This document shows positions 9,951 through 18,798 of a DNA stretch of 64,000 nt, in pieces; position 1 is the stretch's first letter, and every line of letters starts with the position of its first letter. The position numbers and the translations under genes were made by a program. The notes under the pieces are model-generated. The model had not been told where the DNA came from. It searched no databases and saw only the letters and a list, made by a program, of their open reading frames with translations. Origin of the DNA: Pontibacter amylolyticus (GTDB lineage: Bacteria; Bacteroidota; Bacteroidia; Cytophagales; Hymenobacteraceae); assembly GCF_014638845.1 (NCBI RefSeq), contig NZ_BMFP01000006.1, positions 145,153-209,152 on the forward strand, read 5' to 3'.

Positions 9951-10952
9951 ATGGCTGAGTTAAAGAATAAAAAAGTATTAGTAACAGGAGCAGATGGATT
10001 TATTGGAAGCCATCTGGTAGAGCGTTTACTAGAAGAAGGCTGCCAAGTAAGAGCCTTTACTTATTATAATTCCTTTAATAGCTGGGGATGGTTGGATAAT
10101 TTTCCGAAAGATAAGCTCTCACAAATAGATATTTTCTCGGGAGATGTAAGAGATCCTAATGGTGTGCGTACTGCTATGAAGGACATAGACGTAGTGTTCC
10201 ATCTAGCAGCTTTGATAGCTATTCCTTTTAGCTACCACTCACCTGATAGTTACATAGATACCAATGTAAAAGGTACGCTGAATATTGTGCAGGCTGCCAA
10301 AGATCTGGGTGTAGAGAGAGTTCTAGTAACTTCTACTTCAGAGGTATATGGTACTGCCCAGTATATCCCAATCGATGAAAATCATCCAAAACAACCCCAG
10401 TCGCCCTATTCAGCGTCTAAAATAGGTGCTGACTGTATTGCAGACTCCTTTTATAGAAGCTTTAACTTGCCACTCACGATAGTACGCCCCTTCAATACTT
10501 ATGGGCCACGCCAATCAGCCAGAGCTGTTATACCTACTATTATTACACAGTTGCTGCAGGGTAGGACAGAGATCAAATTAGGGGACCTTACACCTACACG
10601 CGATTTGCTTTTTGTGAAAGACACAGCCAATGGTTTTGTTGAAATCGCAAAATCTGATAGCCTGATAGGAGAAGACTGTAATATCGCAACTGAGTCTGAA
10701 ATAACAGTTGGAGATCTTGCCCAAAGTCTTGTCAATCAAATAAACCCTGAAGCCAGAATTATTCAAGATAATGTCCGCTTAAGGCCTGAGAAAAGCGAGG
10801 TATTCCGTTTGTATGGTGCCAATGGGAAAATTAAGAGTCATACAAATTGGGAGATGCAGTATAGCTTGGAAGAGGGTCTAGCCGAAACAATTGAGTGGTT
10901 CAGAAACAAGGAGAACCTTCGCCAATACAAAGCTGACATTTATAATATCTAA
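9951..10952 (+). CDS. legB: NAD-dependent 4,6-dehydratase LegB-like
   Basis: A 333-residue SDR with VTGADGFIGSHLVE, TYYNSFNSWGWLD, AALIAIPFSYHSPDSY, TSEVYGT, catalytic YSASK and RPFNTYGPRQSARAVIPT. This combination identifies the LegB/PglF-like retaining 4,6-dehydratase group that opens legionaminic acid or bacillosamine-type synthesis from a nucleotide-activated GlcNAc. The aminotransferase gene legC follows 38 bases later. In Campylobacter the donor is GDP-GlcNAc; the CBS/nucleotidyltransferase protein at 16499 would fit a GDP-linked route, but that is inference. Confidence 0.88.
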   Translation: MAELKNKKVLVTGADGFIGSHLVERLLEEGCQVRAFTYYNSFNSWGWLDNFPKDKLSQIDIFSGDVRDPNGVRTAMKDIDVVFHLAALIAIPFSYHSPDSYIDTNVKGTLNIVQAAKDLGVERVLVTSTSEVYGTAQYIPIDENHPKQPQSPYSASKIGADCIADSFYRSFNLPLTIVRPFNTYGPRQSARAVIPTIITQLLQGRTEIKLGDLTPTRDLLFVKDTANGFVEIAKSDSLIGEDCNIATESEITVGDLAQSLVNQINPEARIIQDNVRLRPEKSEVFRLYGANGKIKSHTNWEMQYSLEEGLAETIEWFRNKENLRQYKADIYNI

Positions 10953-10990
10953 CCTGTTACTTCAGGTAATCAAACTTAAGAACTTTCTTT

Positions 10991-12148
10991 ATGGGGCAAT
11001 CTTCTAAGTATGGCCACATCATACAGTATATAAAATCTCAATTTCCTAACCAAGACTTCATACCCCTACATGAGCCAAGGTTCATGGGAAATGAGAAGAA
11101 GTATGTAGCGGATGCCATTGACTCAACTTTTGTTTCTTCTGTTGGCGCTTATGTGAATCGCTTTGAAGAAATGATGCAGGAGATCACAGGGGCAAAATAT
11201 GCTATTGCCACAGTAAATGGGACTGCTGCCTTGCATATGGCACTTATAGTAGCGGGCGTAAAGCAAGGAGAAGAGGTGCTATCTCAGGACTTGACTTTTA
11301 TTGCTACTGCCAACGCCATCAGCTATATAGGAGCTATACCTGTGTTTCTGGATATAGATAGGAAGACACTGGGTTTATCAGCTGAGAGATTGGAATTTTT
11401 TTTACAGCAACATGGTAAACAAGTAGATGGAGTAACCATTAACAGCAAGACAGGAAACCGGATTGCTGCTTGTGTGCCCATGCACACTTTTGGATTCCCA
11501 TGTGAGATAGAGCGAATAGCAGAGATTTGTAATGAGTGGAATATTCCTCTAGTTGAGGATGCTGCAGAGTCTTTAGGCAGCTATTATAAAGGCAAACATA
11601 CAGGCAACTTCGGCTTGTTGGGTACTTTCAGTTTCAATGGGAACAAGACAGTGACGTGTGGTGGGGGGGGAGCAATTGTAACCAACGATATATGTATTGC
11701 TAAACTTGCCAAGCACTTGACCACCCAAGCAAAAATGCCACATGCTTGGGAGTTTAATCACGATTATATAGGTTATAATTATCGCATGCCAAATCTAAAT
11801 GCAGCATTAGCTTGCGCTCAATTGGAGCAATTGGCGGCTTTTATAGAAAATAAACGGGAGTTAGCTGAAAATTATAAAAATTTCTTTGAGAAGGTAGAAG
11901 GAATAGAATTTGTAACAGAAGAATTAGACGCGAAAGCCAACTATTGGTTGAATGCAATTCTACTGAAAGACAGAGAAGCACGTGATTCATTTTTGACGGA
12001 AGTGAACAGTAATGGAGTGATGTCCCGACCAGTATGGACTCTGATGCATAAGTTACCAATGTTCCAGAACAGCCTCCATGATGATTTAACTGTAAGTAAG
12101 TGTATTGAGGGAAGGTTAGTTAATATTCCGAGTAGCGTGAGAATTTAA
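10991..12148 (+). CDS. legC: LegC-family PLP-dependent aminotransferase
   Basis: A 385-residue DegT/DnrJ/EryC1-family aminotransferase that would convert the 4-keto-6-deoxy sugar to the 4-amino sugar. It shows the substrate and cofactor signatures FMGNEKKYVADAIDSTFVSS, VNGTAALHMAL, DLTFIATANAI and VEDAAESLGS, and the PLP Schiff-base Lys219 in FNGNKTVTCGGGG. The N-terminal HEPRFMGNEKKY is typical of the LegC subfamily. It is tightly coupled to the next, frameshifted gene, with one base between stop and start. Confidence 0.88.
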   Translation: MGQSSKYGHIIQYIKSQFPNQDFIPLHEPRFMGNEKKYVADAIDSTFVSSVGAYVNRFEEMMQEITGAKYAIATVNGTAALHMALIVAGVKQGEEVLSQDLTFIATANAISYIGAIPVFLDIDRKTLGLSAERLEFFLQQHGKQVDGVTINSKTGNRIAACVPMHTFGFPCEIERIAEICNEWNIPLVEDAAESLGSYYKGKHTGNFGLLGTFSFNGNKTVTCGGGGAIVTNDICIAKLAKHLTTQAKMPHAWEFNHDYIGYNYRMPNLNAALACAQLEQLAAFIENKRELAENYKNFFEKVEGIEFVTEELDAKANYWLNAILLKDREARDSFLTEVNSNGVMSRPVWTLMHKLPMFQNSLHDDLTVSKCIEGRLVNIPSSVRI

Positions 12149-12149
12149 C

Positions 12150-12774
12150 ATGGAGTCAGTTGCTTTATTTGGATATTCAGGTCATACCTTCGTTGTAGCT
12201 GATGCCATCAACCAAATTGGATATAAATTGATTGGTTATTATGACAAAAATGAAAGTAAGACTAATCCATATAACTTAAAATACCTTGGCGATGTAAATA
12301 ATGAAGTTGCATTATCTATAATAAGCGAAAGCGGTGCAAGCTTCTCTGTCAGTATAGGTGATAATTCTATCCGAAGAATAGTAATTCAACATCTTAATAA
12401 AAAAGGATTTGTAATCGCTTTAATTGTGCATCCTGCAAGTACGGTATCAAAATTGGCAACTAATGGCATTGGAAGTTTTGTTGCCGCTGTTGCAGTAGTA
12501 AATCCTTTAGCTAAAATAGGTTTGGGAGCTATAATCAATACGAGTGCAGTTGTTGAGCATGAATGCATAATAGGAATAACACACACATTGCTCCGGGGCT
12601 GTTCTTGCTGGTAATGTAAGTGTTGGTGAAGGGAGCTTTATTGGAGCAAATTCTGTAGCAAAGCAGAGTATAAGAATTGGTAAGAATGTTCAGTTAGGAA
12701 CTGGTACAGTTATTATCAATAATGTGCCTGATAACAAAATAGTAGTTGGTAATCCTGGGAGGTTCCTATATTAG
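12150..12774 (+). pseudogene. NeuD/LegH-like sugar N-acyltransferase, frameshifted
   Basis: The first frame gives 154 residues (MESVALFGYSGHTFVVADAI..., VHPASTVS, INTSAVVEHECIIG) and then degenerates to a stop at 12614. The left-handed beta-helix continues in another frame from about 12595 to the stop at 12774 (VLAGNVSVGEGSFIGANSVA ... VVGNPGRFLY). Between them, 12582-12597 reads THIAPG in the third frame, so two small indels, near 12576 and in the G run at 12594-12598, best explain the break. The intact protein would be about 207 residues: an N-terminal PglD-type domain plus a hexapeptide-repeat acetyltransferase. Sequencing error in homopolymer/AC repeats cannot be excluded. Confidence 0.85.
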
Positions 12775-12778
12775 AAAA

Positions 12779-13639
12779 ATGGATAGAGTTGCAGTTGTAG
12801 CAGTTATTTTTCCTGGCAATTTGCCCTTCTTCGGTAGCTTTTTAGCTTCAGTAGAAATGCAAACAACTGCTGATTTTGATTTAATAATCATAAATGATGG
12901 TGCTGGAGATTTAACAGGTGTAATAGGTAACAAAAGCTACTTAATAAAAGATGTAATCATTTTAAAAGGATTTCCATTTGAAATAAGAGTTAAAGCCATT
13001 AAAGAACTTACCAATAGAGGGTATGAGAAGCTAATTTTTTCTGATACTGACGATACCCTTAGCTCTAATAGAGTTAAGGTAGTTGTAGAAGCATTAAATC
13101 ACTACTCAATAGTATGTAATGACTTAGACATTCTTAACGAGGAGGGAACAGTTGTCGAAAAAAATTACTGGTCAAGGAGGCTGGGTGAAAATTTTATCAT
13201 TGAGCCAGCCTTTTTAGTAGATAAAAACATAATCGGGTTTGGAAACTGTGGCATAAGATTAGATATTGAGCTTCCCTCTTTCAGAGCATATCCGAATATA
13301 ATGGCGCCTGATTGGATTTTCTTTTCTCAGTTAGTACGTAACGAAAAGAAGGCTTTGTTTACTGCGCAAGGTACTGTAGGTTATCGACAGCATAGTAATA
13401 ATACTATAGGATTAAAAAAAGTTACGCAGGCAAGAATACTAAAAACGATAAATTGCAAAATAGAATTTTATTCTGAGCTTGTTAAAATGGGTTATAGTTT
13501 CGAGCAGGAGTTACAAAGGCATTTACACATGAAAGAAGCTGCCTTAAATAATGATTCATGGGTAGAATCATCATTAAATAAAATTAGAAAGGAAAACTTA
13601 AATCTATTTTGGTGGGAAGAAACAAATACTTTGATATGA
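12779..13639 (+). CDS. Putative GT2-like glycosyltransferase
   Basis: A 286-residue protein from the ATG at 12779. The fold looks GT-A: a beta strand with VAVVAVIFPGNLPFFGSFLAS, then DFDLIIINDGAGD (nucleotide-binding strand), and KLIFSDTDDTLSSNRV, whose Asp cluster could be the metal-binding DxD. The C-terminal half has PDWIFFSQLV and a YRQHSNN motif seen in family-2 transferases. It is embedded among nonulosonate genes and overlaps the next gene by ATGA, so a role in adding that sugar or its neighbour is plausible. Donor and acceptor are unknown. Confidence 0.6.
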   Translation: MDRVAVVAVIFPGNLPFFGSFLASVEMQTTADFDLIIINDGAGDLTGVIGNKSYLIKDVIILKGFPFEIRVKAIKELTNRGYEKLIFSDTDDTLSSNRVKVVVEALNHYSIVCNDLDILNEEGTVVEKNYWSRRLGENFIIEPAFLVDKNIIGFGNCGIRLDIELPSFRAYPNIMAPDWIFFSQLVRNEKKALFTAQGTVGYRQHSNNTIGLKKVTQARILKTINCKIEFYSELVKMGYSFEQELQRHLHMKEAALNNDSWVESSLNKIRKENLNLFWWEETNTLI

Positions 13640-14691
13640 AAAGCATTAAAATAAACGGAAAAGAAATCTATAATTTCTGCGAACCATACGTAATTGCTGA
13701 AATTGGAGCCAATCACAATGGTGATATAGAACTAGCTAAATTTATGATCGATGCAGCGATCAATTGTGGTGCAGATGCTGTTAAATTTCAGTCATGGACC
13801 CCTACATCTCTTGTATCGAAGGAGGAATACGATAGGAACCAAAAGTATAATGATTCTGCAAAGAAGCATTTTGGGTCTCTTAAAGAAATGATTGAGAAGT
13901 ATTACCTTACAAGGGAACAGCATTTCGAATTGAACCAATACTGTGCTGATAAAGGTGTAGACTTTTGCTCTACTCCCTTTTCTAAAGAAGAAACTGATCT
14001 GCTTGAAGAATTAGATGTTCCATTCTATAAGATAGCTTCTATGGACATAAATAATCTTCAACTGTTGTCTTATGTGGCCCAGAAGAATAAGCCAGTTGTT
14101 GTTTCTACAGGGATGGCCACACTTGCCGAGATAGAGAACGCGCTCAACACACTTTATAAAAATGGGTGTAATGATGTATCCTTACTACACTGTATTTCAA
14201 TTTATCCGCCACTTTACGAGGACATACACCTAAACAACATCACTATGATGCAAAAGACATTTGGTGTTCCGGTTGGATTCTCAGATCACACTATTGGGTA
14301 TTCTATCCCGCTAGCAAGTGTGGCACTAGGTGCATGTATAATTGAGAAACATTTTACAACTGATAAAGATCTTCCTGGTTGGGATCATGAAATTTCAGCT
14401 GATCCTGCTGAAATGACTATAATTTGCTATGAATCGAAGAACATAGCTAAATCTTTAGGTTCATACACAAGAGTAGTATCCAAGGCTGAGCAAGAGAAAA
14501 AACTTAAATTCAGAAGAAGTATTGTTACCCTAAAAGAGCTCAAAGCAGGGCATATTCTTACAATGGATGACCTTACTAGTAAAAGGCCTGGAACAGGTAT
14601 ATCCCCCGACTTAATGGACCAATTGGTTGGGAGAACATTGAAGAAGGATGTAGCAGAAGATTCGCTGCTGACTTGGGACAATATTATTTAA
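13636..14691 (+). CDS. Nonulosonic acid synthase (NeuB/LegI family), first paralogue
   Basis: A 351-residue synthase that condenses phosphoenolpyruvate with a 6-carbon amino sugar. The TIM barrel shows VIAEIGANHNGD (about 20-31), CGADAVKFQSW, FCSTPFSKEETDLL, YKIASMDINN, VVSTGMATLAEI, HCISIYPP, VGFSDHTIG and IEKHFTTDKDLPGWDHE; the two His of DHT and EKH are the expected metal ligands. A C-terminal SAF/antifreeze-like domain follows (KAGHILTMDDLTSKRPGTGI). It overlaps the preceding gene by ATGA. Its position after legB-legC suggests legionaminate synthase, but the exact sugar is not readable. Confidence 0.9.
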   Translation: MKSIKINGKEIYNFCEPYVIAEIGANHNGDIELAKFMIDAAINCGADAVKFQSWTPTSLVSKEEYDRNQKYNDSAKKHFGSLKEMIEKYYLTREQHFELNQYCADKGVDFCSTPFSKEETDLLEELDVPFYKIASMDINNLQLLSYVAQKNKPVVVSTGMATLAEIENALNTLYKNGCNDVSLLHCISIYPPLYEDIHLNNITMMQKTFGVPVGFSDHTIGYSIPLASVALGACIIEKHFTTDKDLPGWDHEISADPAEMTIICYESKNIAKSLGSYTRVVSKAEQEKKLKFRRSIVTLKELKAGHILTMDDLTSKRPGTGISPDLMDQLVGRTLKKDVAEDSLLTWDNII

Positions 14692-14700
14692 CATAAGCTG

Positions 14701-15504
14701 ATGGTAAAAGTAGTCGCCTGCATCATAGCAAGAACAGTTTCAACAAGGTTACCCTTAAAGGTATTAAGAGATGTTGGTAATGGCATGTCAATCCTTGACT
14801 TTTTGATCAATAGGCTGAAATCAGTAAAAGAAATTGATGAAATCTTTATTTGCACTTCTACAGAGCCAGTTGATGACATCCTTGAGGATGTAGCGTCAAG
14901 AAATAGCATAAATATCTATAGAGGATCAGCTGATCAAGTGATAGAGAGAATGCTTAAAGTAGGAGCTATAACAAATGCAGATTATCTAATCAGGATTACC
15001 GGGGACAATCCTTTCACTTCGATTGAACATATTTCTACTCAAGTAGAAATGATAGAAAAGGAGGAGTTAGATTATGTGAGGCTTGTTAATGTACCTGTAG
15101 GTGCAACAACAGAGGTGATAAAATATCAAGCACTCCTAAGGTGTAATGAAATGATGGATCCAGATGTAAGTGAATATATGATGCTTTATTTATTTGAGCC
15201 ACATAATTTCAAGTGCGGAGTTATCATTCCTTACGTAGCAGACTATTCCCACTATAGTGTAACAGTTGATACACAACAGGACTTTGTGCGAACTCGGAGA
15301 GTGGTAGAGGTTCTAAAGGAAAAGGCTCCAGAAGAAATTATGTTGGAAGACATTCTTGCTCTATACACAAACGCTGAAATTTCAATTCCTTTTGCTGAAA
15401 TAAAAGCGGTAGACGAGGTAAAGCTGCCTTATAATAAAAAAGTGAGCTATACTGAATTCAAAAAAGATATGGATAGACGTATATCTCAGTCAGTTCAACT
15501 TTAA
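14701..15504 (+). CDS. SpsF/NeuA-like cytidylyltransferase
   Basis: A 267-residue protein of the SpsF/CMP-sugar synthetase group. The N-terminal nucleotide-binding loop is IIARTVSTRLPLKVL, with the R-x-x-S-x-R-L-P-x-K signature. It continues with IFICTSTEPVDDIL, YRGSADQVIERML and RITGDNPF (metal-binding Asp). The family activates nonulosonic acids as CMP-sugars. It sits between two NeuB-type synthases, so either could provide its substrate. A second homologue is at 22647 in the Pse module. Confidence 0.83.
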   Translation: MVKVVACIIARTVSTRLPLKVLRDVGNGMSILDFLINRLKSVKEIDEIFICTSTEPVDDILEDVASRNSINIYRGSADQVIERMLKVGAITNADYLIRITGDNPFTSIEHISTQVEMIEKEELDYVRLVNVPVGATTEVIKYQALLRCNEMMDPDVSEYMMLYLFEPHNFKCGVIIPYVADYSHYSVTVDTQQDFVRTRRVVEVLKEKAPEEIMLEDILALYTNAEISIPFAEIKAVDEVKLPYNKKVSYTEFKKDMDRRISQSVQL

Positions 15505-15515
15505 CCATTTTCCTT

Positions 15516-16496
15516 ATGAGTTATTTATATGTAGAGACTGCATTTCATCATGAAGGCGATATAGACTATTTGAAAGAATTAGTGATAGCTGGAAAAGAAG
15601 CAGGTGCCGATGGAATAAAGTTTCAAGTTCTAACTAATATTGATGACTTTCTTAGTACAAAACATTCCGCCTATAACTCGCTTAAAGATTACTGTTTTAG
15701 CTTAAGCCATTGGAGAGAGGTCTTTACACTAGCTACGCAGAATGGCCTTGACATCATATTGATGCCCCTGAATGAGGAGGCCTTGGCTCTGATAGAGGAG
15801 TTCCCAGTGAAATATATTGATATTCACTCAGTTTCATTTAGTGATGATATTTTATTGGAAGCAATAAAAGAAACAGGAACTCCAATAATATTAGGAGTAG
15901 GAGGCAGAAGCATAGATGAAATAATAGAAAAATCTCTTTTTTTTGGAGAGCAGCTAAAAATTTTGATGGTGGGATTTCAGTCTTTTCCAAGTAGGCTCGA
16001 AGACATAAAATTAGGTAAAATTACTAAGCTTAAAGAGCTGTTTCCTTCCCTTGAAATAGGATACGCTGATCATTCGGCTTTTGATGATCCATTTGCAATA
16101 TCGAGTAATGAATATGCCAGGTTGCTAGGTGCCACTATCTTTGAAAAACATATAGCTATAGAAGAGGGAGTTGAACGTGTTGACTTTCAGTCTGCTGTAT
16201 CTGTTGAGAAAATTAAGGAAATCGTAAGATGTCTGAAGTATATCAATCAAAATATACTTGTAGACACCTCCACATCTTTTACTTTCACACAATCTGAATT
16301 AAGCTACAGAAACAGACAAAAACAAATAGTAGCAAAAGAGGAGGTAAAAGTTGGAACCCTTCTTACGGAGGAAATGCTGACCACTAAAATGATAGACAAG
16401 CAGTTAGGGTTCACAAATATATATGAAGTAGTAGGTAAAACTGCAGTTGTTAATATTGATAAGGATGACATCATCAGCAAAAATTCTTTAAAGTAA
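15516..16496 (+). CDS. Divergent NeuB-family synthase, second paralogue
   Basis: A 326-residue protein with the NeuB barrel plus a C-terminal SAF domain (AKEEVKVGTLLTEEMLTTKM). The conserved sites are altered: the usual AEIGxNHxGD is VETAFHHEGDI, the HC-x-S-x-YP motif is MVGFQSFPSR, GxSDHT is GYADHSAFDD, and EKHFT is EKHIA. The two metal-ligand His and the early Lys in ADGIKFQV are kept, so it is probably an active PEP-condensing enzyme with changed sugar specificity. It lies between a cytidylyltransferase and a CBS/nucleotidyltransferase gene, two bases from the latter. Assigning a product would be guesswork. Confidence 0.78.
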   Translation: MSYLYVETAFHHEGDIDYLKELVIAGKEAGADGIKFQVLTNIDDFLSTKHSAYNSLKDYCFSLSHWREVFTLATQNGLDIILMPLNEEALALIEEFPVKYIDIHSVSFSDDILLEAIKETGTPIILGVGGRSIDEIIEKSLFFGEQLKILMVGFQSFPSRLEDIKLGKITKLKELFPSLEIGYADHSAFDDPFAISSNEYARLLGATIFEKHIAIEEGVERVDFQSAVSVEKIKEIVRCLKYINQNILVDTSTSFTFTQSELSYRNRQKQIVAKEEVKVGTLLTEEMLTTKMIDKQLGFTNIYEVVGKTAVVNIDKDDIISKNSLK

Positions 16497-16498
16497 AT

Positions 16499-17542
16499 AT
16501 GGAGAAGTTAACTTATACCAATGATGTTACGCTTGAGGAAGCAATTAGGCTGCTCGATAAAAATGGTAATGGGTTTCTCCCTGTAGTAGACACTGATAAC
16601 ATCTTGATCGGAATCATTACTGATGGGGACTTGAGGAGAGCAATTCTTAATAAGAGCTTTGAAGTGGAAAGCTTAATAAATAGAAATCCAGTTGTTGCTT
16701 CATGTTTGACTCCTCATAAACAAGTGAAGCAGCAACTAAGGAAGTTGCATAGAAGGCATATGCCTTTAGTTGATGAAAATAAAAGACTTATTGAAGTAGT
16801 TATTCTTGATGATTTTGAGGTAGAACCTAAGCCGAATTGGGTTGTTATTATGGCAGGTGGCTTGGGGAGTCGTTTAGGTAATTTGACGAAAGACACTCCT
16901 AAGCCAATGTTAGAAGTTGGAGGTAAGCCCATACTTCAAGGAATAGTAGAGCACTTCAGATCACAGGGATTCCACAAATTTATATTCTGTGTCAATTATA
17001 AATCGCATGTAATTGAGAACTACTTTGGCGATGGTAAGAAATTCGGTATAGAAGTTATCTATACCAAAGAAGAGAAAAAGCTAGGTACAGCTGGTGCATT
17101 AGGCTTGATTGATTTTGATTTGAAGTTTCCCTTTTTTGTTGTTAATGGTGATGTGCTGGCAACTATAGATTATGACGATTTTTTAAATTATCATATAGTA
17201 AGCAAAGCTGATGCAACAATGTGTGTAAAGAGATACCAACATGAAGTTCCCTATGCATGTGTTGAATTTAATGATGAAAATTCTCTTTTAAGCTTGAAAG
17301 AAAAGCCTAAGTACAGCTATCATATTAATACAGGAATGTATGTATTAAATCCTGAAATAGTTGAGTGGATTCCCAAAAAATGTTATTATGACATGCCTAC
17401 TCTATTTGAAGATTTAGTACTTCATGGTATGAAGAAGTTAAAAGTTTTCAATACTGATGAGTATTGGCTTGATATAGGAAAGCCAGAGGACTATGAAAAG
17501 GGAAAAAGCGATTTAGAATTACATGTAAAAGCTAATGGCTAA
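16499..17542 (+). CDS. CBS-domain sugar nucleotidyltransferase (PtmE-like)
   Basis: A 347-residue protein with tandem CBS domains in the first 115 residues (GFLPVVDTDNILIGIITDGDLRRAI; HRRHMPLVDENKRL). They are fused to an NTP-transferase domain starting at VVIMAGGLGSRLGNLTKDTPKPML (about 117-140), followed by KKLGTAGAL and VVNGDVLATIDYDD. This architecture is that of Campylobacter PtmE, which makes GDP-glucosamine for legionaminic acid. It therefore supports a GDP-linked nonulosonate route here. CBS domains may sense adenosine nucleotides. It overlaps the next gene by 8 bases. Confidence 0.82.
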   Translation: MEKLTYTNDVTLEEAIRLLDKNGNGFLPVVDTDNILIGIITDGDLRRAILNKSFEVESLINRNPVVASCLTPHKQVKQQLRKLHRRHMPLVDENKRLIEVVILDDFEVEPKPNWVVIMAGGLGSRLGNLTKDTPKPMLEVGGKPILQGIVEHFRSQGFHKFIFCVNYKSHVIENYFGDGKKFGIEVIYTKEEKKLGTAGALGLIDFDLKFPFFVVNGDVLATIDYDDFLNYHIVSKADATMCVKRYQHEVPYACVEFNDENSLLSLKEKPKYSYHINTGMYVLNPEIVEWIPKKCYYDMPTLFEDLVLHGMKKLKVFNTDEYWLDIGKPEDYEKGKSDLELHVKANG

Positions 17543-18770
17543 AAAACAGGTCGTTCTACTAAACTTTAACTATAGTAGAAAGCAATGGGTTAACCTGCTA
17601 AAACCTATTTTTACTGAAGAGTTTGAAATACATTGGATAAGCAAAGTGTCTCCTAAAGAAGAGAACTCTCCACTTATTAAAGGGCACACTTTCCACTATT
17701 GGGATAGTTACTCGAATGGTTTTGAGGTGATTGATTCTATTTCTCCTCAAGCAGTTATATTTATGGACATCTCCAGCGGATTATCTATATCATTGAATTA
17801 TGCAGCTAAAAAGCGAGGTATTAAAACACTTTATTTGCAGCATGGTATTTTCAATGAATACGCGGATTACATGCTTTTAGAAAATCTCCAAAAGCAGAAC
17901 AAGAATTTATTAGACAAAGATTCGGCCAAGAGTAAATTTAGTACTTTCCATTTTTTAAAGAAAACTTTAGGGTTTGAGGGACTACTTTATAACCTTCAAA
18001 CTATTATATATCTCTTGATAGCTAGGAAAAGAAGTTACAGAAAAGCAGCTAAACTAATTAAAGATAAAAATCGGATACCGAGTTATTATCTATGCTATTC
18101 ATTGAAGAACGCTCAAATACATGTACAATTAGATGGAGAAGGAGTTAAAGATAAAGTTAAAATAGTTGGTAATCCTGAACTAGAGCAATTTTTTGAAAAG
18201 AGTCATAATACTCTAAACCTGCAAAATAAATTTCAGAACTTCTGCCTACTTATAGATCAACCATTATCCGGAGGAGATTTGGGAGAATCATTCATTACAA
18301 GAGAGAAGCACATCCAGTTATACATAGCACTTGCTGAGAAAGCAAAAAGTGCTGGTATGAAGCTAGTAGTGAAACTACACCCCGGGAACTTTAAAGAGGA
18401 CTGGCATCCTGTTCATGATAATATTATTTGGATAAGAGAGGAATATTCTATCATAGAACTGATAAAAGAGGCAAAAATTTGCTTTGGTGTCTACTCTGCA
18501 GCCACGATACTTTGCTTTTTAAGTAAACCAACAGTTTTGATAAAGTTCTTTGACTTGAAGAGGTTTTCTTATATCGAAGAGAATAATTTGGCTCAAGTAG
18601 TTACTTTTGAGGAATTGCTAAATGATGAACTGTTATTACCAAAGTTAAATAGTCAAAATGCATTTGAAGTCTCTTCCAAAGTGCTGCAAGATTATGGTTG
18701 GTATGGAAACCCAATATATAATCAAACATTAAGGAAGAGCTTGATAAGTGATATAACTGACAAATTGTAG
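17535..18770 (+). CDS. Probable GT-B-type surface-polysaccharide transferase
   Basis: A 411-residue protein without a family I can name firmly. Features suggest a GT-B fold related to capsule/teichoic-type or sialyl-type transferases: AAKKRGIKTLYLQHGIF in the N-terminal half, VKIVGNPELE linking the domains, and LVVKLHPGNFKEDW, FGVYSAATILCFLSKPTVLI in the C-terminal half. The KLHP motif is found in capsule Kdo/sialyl-type and CDP-glycerol transferases. Translational coupling to the PtmE-like gene makes it a candidate for transferring the nonulosonic acid of this module. Confidence 0.55.
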   Translation: MAKKQVVLLNFNYSRKQWVNLLKPIFTEEFEIHWISKVSPKEENSPLIKGHTFHYWDSYSNGFEVIDSISPQAVIFMDISSGLSISLNYAAKKRGIKTLYLQHGIFNEYADYMLLENLQKQNKNLLDKDSAKSKFSTFHFLKKTLGFEGLLYNLQTIIYLLIARKRSYRKAAKLIKDKNRIPSYYLCYSLKNAQIHVQLDGEGVKDKVKIVGNPELEQFFEKSHNTLNLQNKFQNFCLLIDQPLSGGDLGESFITREKHIQLYIALAEKAKSAGMKLVVKLHPGNFKEDWHPVHDNIIWIREEYSIIELIKEAKICFGVYSAATILCFLSKPTVLIKFFDLKRFSYIEENNLAQVVTFEELLNDELLLPKLNSQNAFEVSSKVLQDYGWYGNPIYNQTLRKSLISDITDKL

Positions 18771-18798
18771 CAATAAAATATAGAGTTAATTTTAGCAT

